Source of the DNA: Pseudoalteromonas arabiensis
GTDB taxonomy: Bacteria; Pseudomonadota; Gammaproteobacteria; Enterobacterales; Alteromonadaceae
DNA: 32,699 bases
Reading direction: 5' to 3'
NCBI RefSeq assembly: GCF_001550155.1
Contig: NZ_LRUF01000026.1
Coordinates: 534,424 to 567,122 of the forward strand
Shown one piece after another: positions 15,475 through 22,779 of the stretch; the stretch's first letter is position 1; every line of letters starts with the position of its first letter. The translations under genes and the position numbers were made by a program. The notes below the pieces were generated by a model. The model was not told the DNA's origin. It saw only the letters and a list, made by a program, of their open reading frames with translations, and did not search any database.

Positions 15475-16119
15475 ATGTTGCAGTGGTTTAAAAGCACAGG
15501 TAATAGAGCCTGTGCACAATTTATATTTGCTCATGGTGCCGGTGCAGGCAGCGATAGCGAGTTTATGCAAACAATGGCGAAGCTCATTAGTCAGCAAGGT
15601 ATTGATGTGGCGTTATTTGATTTCCAATACATGCAAATTGCCAAAGAGACTGGCAAACGCAGACCGCCAGATCGAGCCCCCAAGCTGCTTGCATATTTTG
15701 CAGAAGTTTTAGCTGAGCGTCAGTCTGAATTGCCGCTATTTATTGGCGGCAAATCGATGGGGGGCAGAATGGCTTCAATGTTGTGTACTGAACAGAACAT
15801 TCCAAAAGTCGCTGGTGTTGTGGCTTTTGGGTATCCGTTTCACCCACCGGGTAAACCTGAAAAACGTCGCACAGACCATTTTGCAGATGTACCATGTCCG
15901 TTTTTAGTGCTGCAGGGGGAGCGAGACACGTTTGGTAACCAGCAAGAACTCGCTGAGCTTGAAGTGGTTAACCCGCCAGAAATCAAATTTCTCAAAGATG
16001 GCGACCACTCATTAAAGCCACGTAAAAAAAGTGGTATTACAGAACAAGAAAACTTACAACTAGCTGCGGATTATGCAGCACAGTTTATTATGAATTTAGT
16101 GGCAGGAGATGAGCAATGA
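15475..16119 (+). CDS. Alpha/beta hydrolase of the KANL3/Tex30 (YcjY-like) family
   Basis: The 214-residue cytosolic protein has an alpha/beta hydrolase core. FIFAHGAGAGSDSEFM near residue 18 forms the oxyanion region, the nucleophile elbow is G-K-S94-M-G-G, D151 lies in QGERDTFG and H178 in DGDHSLKP, giving a complete catalytic triad. The dienelactone-hydrolase-like KANL3/Tex30 family fits best; the substrate is unknown. ATG 15475 lies one base after the gcvA stop and the gene overlaps ygdD by four bases, so it is tightly built into the operon. E. coli has no gene at this place. Confidence 0.87.
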   Translation: MLQWFKSTGNRACAQFIFAHGAGAGSDSEFMQTMAKLISQQGIDVALFDFQYMQIAKETGKRRPPDRAPKLLAYFAEVLAERQSELPLFIGGKSMGGRMASMLCTEQNIPKVAGVVAFGYPFHPPGKPEKRRTDHFADVPCPFLVLQGERDTFGNQQELAELEVVNPPEIKFLKDGDHSLKPRKKSGITEQENLQLAADYAAQFIMNLVAGDEQ

Positions 16120-16484
16120 TCAAACTCTATTTAATGATTGGCAGCTTATTTTGCATGCTTTCGGTGATGCTTGGTGCCTTTGCTGCGCATGGTTTAAAAA
16201 GCCGTGTTTCAGAATACGCAACTGGGATTTTTAAAACGGCTGCTGAGTATCAAATGGTCCATGGTCTTGCTTTAATTGCCATTGCGATATTAATAAAGTG
16301 GGGCATCAACTTAAATTGGGCTGGTGGCTTTTTTATCGCGGGTACAGTGTTATTTAGCGGTAGTTTGTATTTACTCGCATTAACGGGCATGAAATGGCTG
16401 GGCCCTATCACCCCGATTGGCGGCGTTTGTTTTATTATTGGTTGGGCTATTTTGTTAGTTCAAGCCGCACGATATAAGTTTTAA
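16116..16484 (+). CDS. ygdD: DUF423 membrane protein YgdD
   Basis: A 122-residue inner-membrane protein with four hydrophobic segments. Typical DUF423 features are GAFAAHGLK near residue 21, YQMVHGLALIAIAI in the middle and a glycine-rich end PITPIGGVCFIIGW. Function is not known. It overlaps the hydrolase gene in an ATGA junction and is followed nine bases later by rlmM, as in E. coli where ygdD and rlmM are neighbours. Confidence 0.92.
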   Translation: MIKLYLMIGSLFCMLSVMLGAFAAHGLKSRVSEYATGIFKTAAEYQMVHGLALIAIAILIKWGINLNWAGGFFIAGTVLFSGSLYLLALTGMKWLGPITPIGGVCFIIGWAILLVQAARYKF

Positions 16485-16493
16485 GGGTTATCT

Positions 16494-17579
16494 ATGTCGA
16501 GTGTAGTTATTTATTGTCGCAGTGGTTTTGAAAATGATGCCGCTGCTGAAATTACTTTTCAAGCTGCTGAACAAGGATTTGCAGGTTACGTAAAAACGAA
16601 ACCAAATACAGGGATTGTTGTTTACGAATGTTTTGATGCGAGCCACGGCGATGAAATCATTAAAAAAGTAGATTTCAAAAATATGGTTTTCGCGCGTCAA
16701 TGGTTTACTGGCATCTTAGTGGATAATATGCCACTTGAAGATCGTGTTAGTGCCATTGTTGATGCTGCCGTTGATTTTCCTGAATGTGGAGACTTACGCG
16801 TAGAAACACCCGATACCAATGAGGGGAAAGAGCTATCTAAATTTTGTAAGAAGATATCTACTCCCCTTAAAAAAACACTTGAAAAGCGCTCGAAGGTGAC
16901 ACGCCAGTTGGCAGATAAAAAGCCCGTTATGCATGTTGCGTTTTTAACAAATGATTCTGCTTACGTTGGTTATTCATATACATTCAATAACTCGCCCTTT
17001 TTTATGGGGATACCACGTTTACGTATGCCAAGTGATGCACCAAGCCGTTCTACACTCAAGTTAGATGAAGCGTTTAATGTATTTATTCCACCTCATGAAG
17101 CTGAGGATCGTGTGCAAGCGGGGATGCGAGGTGTTGATTTAGGTGCTTGCCCAGGTGGTTGGACTTATCAATTGGTACGTCGCGGCATGTTTGTGAGTGC
17201 TATCGATAATGGGCCAATGAATGATGAACTAATGGAAACGGGACAAGTTAAGCATTTCCGTGTTGATGGTTTTAAGTATCGTCCCGAAAAGCGGAACATT
17301 AGCTGGTTAGTTTGCGATATGGTGGAAAAGCCAGTAAAAGTTACTAATCTTATGATTGATTGGGCGGTAAATGCCTACGCAAAAGAGCTTATTTTTAATC
17401 TGAAATTACCAATGAAAAAGCGCTTTGACAGTGTCTATGAATGCTTGAAGTTGATTAAAGAAGAGCTTGAAAAATACGGCGTAAGTTATGAACTCCAAGC
17501 GAAGCATCTGTATCATGATCGTGAAGAAGTGACTGTACATTTAAATGTCATTAAGGTGCCGCAAAGCTTATACAGTTAA
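16494..17579 (+). CDS. rlmM: 23S rRNA 2'-O-ribose methyltransferase (C2498)
   Basis: RlmM methylates the ribose of C2498 in the peptidyl-transferase centre of 23S rRNA before full ribosome assembly. The 361-residue protein has an N-terminal THUMP-like region (beginning SSVVIYCRSGFENDAAAEI) and a Rossmann methyltransferase domain with the SAM loop VDLGACPGGW at residues 214-223. It continues with AIDNGPM, WLVCDMVEKP and NLKLPMKKR, which carry the K-D-K-E type catalytic residues. Size and motifs agree with E. coli RlmM (YgdE). The next gene starts 14 bases later in the same direction. Confidence 0.96.
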   Translation: MSSVVIYCRSGFENDAAAEITFQAAEQGFAGYVKTKPNTGIVVYECFDASHGDEIIKKVDFKNMVFARQWFTGILVDNMPLEDRVSAIVDAAVDFPECGDLRVETPDTNEGKELSKFCKKISTPLKKTLEKRSKVTRQLADKKPVMHVAFLTNDSAYVGYSYTFNNSPFFMGIPRLRMPSDAPSRSTLKLDEAFNVFIPPHEAEDRVQAGMRGVDLGACPGGWTYQLVRRGMFVSAIDNGPMNDELMETGQVKHFRVDGFKYRPEKRNISWLVCDMVEKPVKVTNLMIDWAVNAYAKELIFNLKLPMKKRFDSVYECLKLIKEELEKYGVSYELQAKHLYHDREEVTVHLNVIKVPQSLYS

Positions 17580-17593
17580 AGAGAGGACAGAAA

Positions 17594-20500
17594 ATGGGTA
17601 ATAAACGATTAACGCTCTGCTTGTATGCTTTATTTCCCATTTTCTTAACAGCCTGTGGCGGCGGCGGCGGCGGTGATAGTGATACGCCAACTACCCCAGC
17701 TCCCACAACCAATCAATCTCCTCAGGTTTCAATTTCGGGAGAGCAAAACCTCCAAGAAGGGCAAATAAGTTCCCTTAGCGCAACAGCCATAGACTCAGAT
17801 GGCACTATTGCAAATTACAGCTGGTCACAAACACAAGGGCCAACCAGCATTTTCACTTTTAACGCTGCTGTACTTAACTTTACTGTGCCAGATGTTGAAA
17901 GTGATACGACGATTACTTTTCAGGTGATGGTAACTGATAATGATGGGGCCTCGGCCTCGGCAAATTATACGATTAATATTCAAAATGATACCAATGCGGC
18001 ACCTATAATTAGTAGTGAACCGATAGCTGATATTACTGAATTGAGTGAAGCATCAATCCAAGTAAGTGCTGTAGATAGTGATGGCAGTATTGTATCGATT
18101 GAATGGCAGCAGCTGCGTGGCCCTGTTATTAACTTTACACAAAATGGCCAGATAATCAATTTTACAGCACCAGAAGTACCAAGCACGAGTGAAGTGGAGT
18201 TTTTAGTTACAGCAACGGATGACAGGGGAGCATCGTCTGAGCTGCCGATCACTTTTATGATTGTGAATGTTAATAAAGCACCAATCCTTAACGATATTAA
18301 CTTTGTCTCAGAGTTTAACCAAAGCAGTGAGTTCACACTTAACGTACAAGATCCAGATAATGACGAGCTGACGGTGAGTTTTGCATCAGACCTTGATGGT
18401 GCTACGATAACAGTTGTTGATGCAGCGAGTTTTACTTACCAATATACACCTGCGATTAACCGTATTTCGCAGGCACCCATTAGCGTGAGTGTGTCGGATG
18501 GCATTGCCACGACACAAGCAACGATCAATGTAGCAATTATAGATAGCACTGCTGCGACAATTATCAATGTTAATCCGCAAAATAACAGCCAAGCTGTGAG
18601 CGTAAACGCAAGTTTATCGATTGATTTTTCTGATGTGATGAAAACCAGCAGCTTATCAGTGAATGAAACGGCAGGGGGGTGTGTAGGCTCGTTGCAATTA
18701 TCGGATGATGATTTTAGTTCTTGCTTGGCAATTTCCTCTTTGAATTTGTCCGGTCCAGAGTCAGATACCAATACCTATTTTAATGGCGTGACGTTTTCAC
18801 CAGCACTACAGCAAAATAGAACGTATAAATTGCGAGTAACAGAAGATTTAGTCAATTTTGATGATACTGCCATCAATGCGCAAGAAATAACTGAATTTAG
18901 CACTGGCAGTGGTGACTTAGTAATTACGGAGGTGGTTGCAATTCGCTTTGGAACCGATGCTCCTTGGTTTGAAGTCTACAATGGCACTGGCAGTGACATC
19001 AATTTAGCCGATTATAAGGTTAGAACAAAGAGCCGAAATTCGAGTGATGGAAGTATAACCTCATCAACCATTTTTAACCTACCTAATCAATTAATAGAGG
19101 TTGGTGAGTATGCGATTATCCATAGTCGCTTTGGCGACGAACTTTTCTATGATGCAGCAGAGCAAAATAAATACATCGCATTTATTGGTGAAGCGGGCTC
19201 TACGATTCGCCCATATTGGTTTGTGAATGGTTTTATTGAACTTCTTTCGGGTGATGAAACAACCACCATCGATTTTGTCAGATTTGGCAATGATACCACA
19301 GAGCCTACTTCGCCAGCGCATTGGTCAACTGGCGCAGCCCCAAGTATAAATAATATAACAGGCTCAAGTATTAAGCGTGATAAAGACAGTACCGATACAG
19401 ATACCCCTTCAGATTGGATTTATAGCCTCTTCACAACACCTGCTGGTGCTAATGATTTAACCTGTGAAGACGACCTTGATCAAGACGGTATACCCGATTG
19501 CGCGGAGCTGCCTGGCTCAAGCTTTGCGGGACTTCCACTATATGATTGGGGAGCGAGAGTTAATCAAAAAGATCTTTTTGTTGAAGTAGACTATATGGAC
19601 AGTAGTGATGCAGGCATTATTCCGCAAAGGATAGCCCTTGAAAAAGTTATCTCGTCATTTGCTGCTGAGAATATTGTTGTTCACTTTGATGTTGGGGACT
19701 TGTATCACCAAGCAACAGGTATGTCAGTTGAAAATTATGATTTAGGTGGCGGTGAACAAGTTATATTCCGCCCCTATACGCCTTATAATTTCAATGCAGG
19801 TGTAGAAGGTTTGTTCCATTATAAAATGGCTAATTTTGATATGCGCCGCAAACCGATTTTTCATTATATGTTGATGGCAAGTAGCCTTAATGAGGATGGA
19901 AGTGTTGGTCCTGCGGGGCTGGCTGAAGTAAATGGCAACGATTTAATGATAACATTTGGTAACTGGGGCCTATCACTTGATAATGAAGCTTCACGTAATC
20001 TGACTTACAACTATCAAGCTTCAACGATAATGCATGAACTCGGACATAACCTTGGTTTAGAGCATGGTGGCAATAACAGTATTAACTACAAGCCAAACCA
20101 TTTAAGTATTATGAACTACTTATACCAACTTCGGGGCTTGCCAACCATCGGCAATAACGAAGGAGATCGCTACTACTCAAGCCGATACAGAACAAACCCA
20201 AATTGTGGTGTAGAAACGTCTGAGTTGGTAAACGGTCCATTGGGTTCACCTGAGAGTTTTGTTATGTCTTTTTCGCATGGTTTAGGTGCACCTTTGGATG
20301 AAACCTCCATCGAGGAAGCAAATGGTTTGGGTTACCCAGGCTCTGTTGCTGTCGATTATAATTGTAATCTTAACCTGACAGAAACACTTAGTCAGGATAC
20401 CAATGACGATGCAAGCACGAGTGTATTAAACGATGTTGATGAGTGGTCATTAATAGATCTTCGTTTTTACAGTTATTTTTCTGGTAATCGATTTGGTTTA

Positions 20501-20632
20501 GATTTCACAGAGTTAAACACTGTGAATAACGCAAACACATCTATTCGTCAGCGGATTATTAAAGAAGAAGCGCCGCCATTATTTATACTCGATGAAATTC
20601 AAGCTGTGCGAAAAGCGGCTGCTGAGCAATGA
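17594..20632 (+). CDS. Large lipoprotein zinc metalloprotease (metzincin) with Ig-like and lamin-tail-like domains
   Basis: Predicted cell-envelope lipoprotein protease of 1012 residues. The signal peptide ends in lipobox LTAC with C21, followed by a six-glycine linker. Residues about 45-320 hold two PKD/REJ-like repeats and a cadherin-like stretch, and about 325-440 an SbsA-type Ig domain (INVNPQNNSQAVSVNASLSI). A lamin-tail-like domain follows (GDLVITEVV...WFEVYNGTGSDINLADYKV), then a calcium-type DLDQDGIPDC loop near residue 630. The catalytic domain has HELGHNLGLEH at H814-H824 with E815 and the Met-turn SIMNY at M840, the full metzincin signature. Substrate is unknown. It starts 14 bases after rlmM with GAGAGGA upstream and overlaps the next gene by four bases. 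Confidence 0.88.
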   Translation: MGNKRLTLCLYALFPIFLTACGGGGGGDSDTPTTPAPTTNQSPQVSISGEQNLQEGQISSLSATAIDSDGTIANYSWSQTQGPTSIFTFNAAVLNFTVPDVESDTTITFQVMVTDNDGASASANYTINIQNDTNAAPIISSEPIADITELSEASIQVSAVDSDGSIVSIEWQQLRGPVINFTQNGQIINFTAPEVPSTSEVEFLVTATDDRGASSELPITFMIVNVNKAPILNDINFVSEFNQSSEFTLNVQDPDNDELTVSFASDLDGATITVVDAASFTYQYTPAINRISQAPISVSVSDGIATTQATINVAIIDSTAATIINVNPQNNSQAVSVNASLSIDFSDVMKTSSLSVNETAGGCVGSLQLSDDDFSSCLAISSLNLSGPESDTNTYFNGVTFSPALQQNRTYKLRVTEDLVNFDDTAINAQEITEFSTGSGDLVITEVVAIRFGTDAPWFEVYNGTGSDINLADYKVRTKSRNSSDGSITSSTIFNLPNQLIEVGEYAIIHSRFGDELFYDAAEQNKYIAFIGEAGSTIRPYWFVNGFIELLSGDETTTIDFVRFGNDTTEPTSPAHWSTGAAPSINNITGSSIKRDKDSTDTDTPSDWIYSLFTTPAGANDLTCEDDLDQDGIPDCAELPGSSFAGLPLYDWGARVNQKDLFVEVDYMDSSDAGIIPQRIALEKVISSFAAENIVVHFDVGDLYHQATGMSVENYDLGGGEQVIFRPYTPYNFNAGVEGLFHYKMANFDMRRKPIFHYMLMASSLNEDGSVGPAGLAEVNGNDLMITFGNWGLSLDNEASRNLTYNYQASTIMHELGHNLGLEHGGNNSINYKPNHLSIMNYLYQLRGLPTIGNNEGDRYYSSRYRTNPNCGVETSELVNGPLGSPESFVMSFSHGLGAPLDETSIEEANGLGYPGSVAVDYNCNLNLTETLSQDTNDDASTSVLNDVDEWSLIDLRFYSYFSGNRFGLDFTELNTVNNANTSIRQRIIKEEAPPLFILDEIQAVRKAAAEQ

Positions 20633-21129
20633 AGAGGCTAATTTTTGCAATTATCTTGGTGAGTTTGCAAGCGTGTGGTCCTGCAAATAATTCGCACTGG
20701 CAGATGACAACACGCTTGAATTATAACGGTTATCCAGTTAACTGGCAGGCTGAGCGTATTAAAGGTTGTGATACGTGTGAGATAAAAAAAGAGCGACTCT
20801 ACGAGCCTGACGGTGTTACAGAGCTAAGTACTATCTATCAGCAAGGACAGTGGCGAGCGCAGAACAGAAAAGCCCATAAAGCGAGACTCGTTTTTGAAAT
20901 GGGGGCCCAATTTTTGTTGGTTCGTAGTCGAGAAGATGGCTTAATACAGTTAGAAAATAAGCACGCCGACATTAAAATTATCACTAAGCTTGAGCAGCCT
21001 TTTGAGGTGACTATGGGGCGGAGTCGTTATGAGGCAGTAATAACAAAGTTTGAAGAGCCACGGGCTGATTTTGCGCTGTCAGAGCCTTTATCTGTAAAGT
21101 TGCATTACAGTGTTTTAAAAAGCCAGTAG
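20629..21129 (+). CDS. Small lipoprotein of unknown function coupled to the metalloprotease
   Basis: I do not recognise the family. The 166-residue product starts MKRLIFAIILVSLQAC, with a lipobox LQAC and a cysteine at residue 16, so it should be an envelope lipoprotein. The mature part is mostly beta-like and basic, with a C-x-x-C pair in KGCDTCEIKKERLYEPDG near residue 50. The start overlaps the protease stop (ATGA), which means translational coupling and suggests a partner role such as inhibitor, adaptor or anchor; that is inference. Base composition does not stand out. It ends inside the stem of the terminator at 21117-21151. Confidence 0.75.
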   Translation: MKRLIFAIILVSLQACGPANNSHWQMTTRLNYNGYPVNWQAERIKGCDTCEIKKERLYEPDGVTELSTIYQQGQWRAQNRKAHKARLVFEMGAQFLLVRSREDGLIQLENKHADIKIITKLEQPFEVTMGRSRYEAVITKFEEPRADFALSEPLSVKLHYSVLKSQ

Positions 21130-21151
21130 GTTTAATACCCACTGGCTTTTT
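21117..21151. terminator. Bidirectional terminator between the lipoprotein gene and cysZ
   Basis: An 11-base stem AAAAAGCCAGT/ACTGGCTTTTT surrounds a 13-base loop that can form an inner GGT/ACC stem. A-runs and T-runs flank it on both sides, so it can stop plus-strand transcription from the lipoprotein gene and minus-strand transcription from cysZ. The left arm overlaps the lipoprotein stop codon. Confidence 0.85.
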
Positions 21152-21159
21152 AATGCGGA

Positions 21160-21888
21160 TTAATGGCGATATTTGCTGCGGTAATTTTCCACCCACAAGC
21201 GCGTGCCACCGCACACAGCGACAGGCATAACAATTAAGTTAACAAAAGGAATGGCGGTCAGAATCATGACCGCTAAGCCAAAGCCGTAAGAGAGTGTTTG
21301 CTTTTCTTTTAAATCATCCTTCATCTCTTTAAAGCTTACTTTATGATTGTCGAATGCATAATCTTCGTACTGAACCGCGTACATCCAGCAAGTAAAAAGT
21401 ATCCAAAGCAATTGGCCGATAACAGGTAAAAGCCATAGTAAAATGAAAAACCCTATCGCTCTTGGTAGATAATAGCAAAGCTTTGTCCATTCTCGGCCAA
21501 GCATGCGTGGCACATCTTTCATGGTATCTAAAATGCCATCATCATTGACTTTTTGACCCGTTAAATACAGCTCGACTTTTTCACTGAGTACACCATTAAA
21601 TGGCGCAGCAATAAAGTTAGTAATCACGGTAAAGAGCATGCTGTAACTAAATAAAATAACCAATACGGCAATCGGCCACATTAACCACTCTAACCAACTT
21701 AGCCATTCTGGAAGTAGTGAATTCATATAAGCGAAGCCGTCAGTTAGCCAGCCATATAAAAAAAATAATGAACTACCAAAGAGCACAATATTGATTAATA
21801 AAGGAATAAGTACAAAACGTTTTAGCCCTTTTTGGCTAATAAGTTTAAAGCCAGAAAAAAAGTATTCCATACCTTGAGTAAACTGCAC
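21160..21888 (-). CDS. cysZ: Sulfate transporter CysZ
   Basis: CysZ is an inner-membrane protein carrying sulfate into the cell for cysteine synthesis. The 242-residue product starts MQFTQGMEYFFSGFKLISQKGLKRFVLIPLL (here given in part as the family N terminus), and has hydrophobic helices near residues 25-48, 70-95, 140-165 and 200-225. NFIAAPFNGVLSEKVE and YAVQYEDYAFDNHKVSF are family motifs. It stands alone, convergent with the protease/lipoprotein pair across a shared terminator and divergent from the GNAT gene. No other cys gene is in the window. Confidence 0.93.
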   Translation of the reverse strand: MQFTQGMEYFFSGFKLISQKGLKRFVLIPLLINIVLFGSSLFFLYGWLTDGFAYMNSLLPEWLSWLEWLMWPIAVLVILFSYSMLFTVITNFIAAPFNGVLSEKVELYLTGQKVNDDGILDTMKDVPRMLGREWTKLCYYLPRAIGFFILLWLLPVIGQLLWILFTCWMYAVQYEDYAFDNHKVSFKEMKDDLKEKQTLSYGFGLAVMILTAIPFVNLIVMPVAVCGGTRLWVENYRSKYRH

Positions 21889-22051
21889 GAGATAACCTCA
21901 CATAATTACTTATTGTCAGCAGTATAAGATTTTCAACGTGTTTGAACAGCTCTTTTCCGTAACAAAGTGTTTTTAAGTTATGCTGTGTTGAACTAAGCGG
22001 TACGGTGCGGGGTCTGAAAGTACCTATAAAAACGAATAATGAAAACAGCAC

Positions 22052-22098
22052 TAGAGGATCCGCTGAGGATCCTATACTATTGTTAACATAATTAACAA
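22052..22098 (+). promoter_or_regulatory. Promoter of the GNAT gene bracketed by two inverted repeats
   Basis: TATACT (22073-22078) is a good -10 box. Immediately upstream, AGGATCC-GCTGA-GGATCCT (22055-22073) is a perfect seven-base inverted repeat covering the -35 to -12 zone. Immediately downstream, TTGTTAA-CATAA-TTAACAA (22080-22098) is another perfect seven-base repeat over the expected start of transcription. No good -35 hexamer is seen. The arrangement looks like operator sites around a promoter, but the binding protein is unknown. Confidence 0.5.
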
Positions 22099-22125
22099 AA
22101 ACGACATCTTGAAAATGGGAGTTTT

Positions 22126-22587
22126 ATGCAGTTAGTCGATTTAAATCCACATGATCCTGACGTAGTAAACGTGTTTTCCGATATAGACCGACTTATAAAC
22201 TCTTTATATCCAGTCGCCACAGCTCAATCGTTAAGCGTTGAAGAGCTCGCTGAGCCAAATGTATATGCGATAGGGTTAAAAAATGATGATGGTATTGTGG
22301 CGTGTGGCGCAATTGTGATGCAAGAGGGAAATCCGCCATATGGTGAGATTCGTCGTTTATACGTAAAACCAAGCTATCGAGGAAAGGGCTTATCCCGCCG
22401 TATTATGCAAATTTTATTGCATCATGCCGGTGAGCAACAAATTCCACTTATTCGACTTGAAACAGGCCCTAAACAAACAGAATCAATTAATTTGTATGAA
22501 AACTTAGGCTTTAGTCGATGTGGTCCATTTGGTAATTACAGCGAAAATCCACAAAGTTTATTTATGGAATTAGGCCTTAATCAATAA
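22126..22587 (+). CDS. GNAT-family N-acetyltransferase
   Basis: A 153-residue cytosolic acetyl-CoA-dependent N-acetyltransferase. Motif A is clear: IRRLYVKPSYRGKGLSRRIM at about residues 84-103, with the R-G-K-G pyrophosphate loop. Motif B follows with LETGPKQTESINLYENLGF and then CGPFGNYSENPQSLFMEL. The substrate cannot be read from the sequence; the C-terminal pattern is common among uncharacterised GNATs such as those near YsnE. The start has GGGAG seven bases upstream. It is monocistronic, with its own structured promoter and a terminator-like hairpin downstream. Confidence 0.9.
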   Translation: MQLVDLNPHDPDVVNVFSDIDRLINSLYPVATAQSLSVEELAEPNVYAIGLKNDDGIVACGAIVMQEGNPPYGEIRRLYVKPSYRGKGLSRRIMQILLHHAGEQQIPLIRLETGPKQTESINLYENLGFSRCGPFGNYSENPQSLFMELGLNQ

Positions 22588-22611
22588 TTCTTTACTGCTA
22601 CTTATCATTTT

Positions 22612-22643
22612 AACCCACTGCTAAGGCTTACCTTAAGTGGGTT
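22612..22643 (+). terminator. Terminator-like hairpin after the GNAT gene
   Basis: AACCCACT/AGTGGGTT form the outer stem and TAAGG/CCTTA the inner stem, with loop CTTA and two unpaired bases on one side. Only TTTGCCATTTAATTT follows, a weak T tract, so its efficiency is uncertain. Confidence 0.6.
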
Positions 22644-22694
22644 TGCCATTTAATTTACACATCAAAAATCACTCGTTACGAGTAAAAATTCTTG

Positions 22695-22761
22695 TTGGAC
22701 TTGAATCACTATTTTTCTTTTAATGCGCGGCAACAACCCTTGCCGATTTCGGCACTACTAA
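22695..22761 (+). promoter_or_regulatory. speA leader: candidate promoter and short arginine-containing ORF
   Basis: TTGGAC (22695-22700) and TTTAAT (22719-22724) at 18-base spacing could be the speA promoter. Overlapping it, ATG 22723 to TAA 22761 encodes the 12-residue peptide MRGNNPCRFRHY with three arginine codons. A hairpin TGCCG-ATTT-CGGCA (22741-22754) lies within it. The two readings conflict, since that promoter would start transcription inside the small ORF, and the ORF has no ribosome site. An upstream repeat ACTCGT-T-ACGAGT lies at 22671-22683. Confidence 0.35.
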
Positions 22762-22779
22762 AATAAAAGAGAAAGATAG

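Noticed and set aside
17657..17680. GGC repeat in the metalloprotease as an unstable microsatellite
   Set aside because: It encodes the glycine linker common after the lipobox of marine gammaproteobacterial lipoproteins; phase variation cannot be shown from one sequence.
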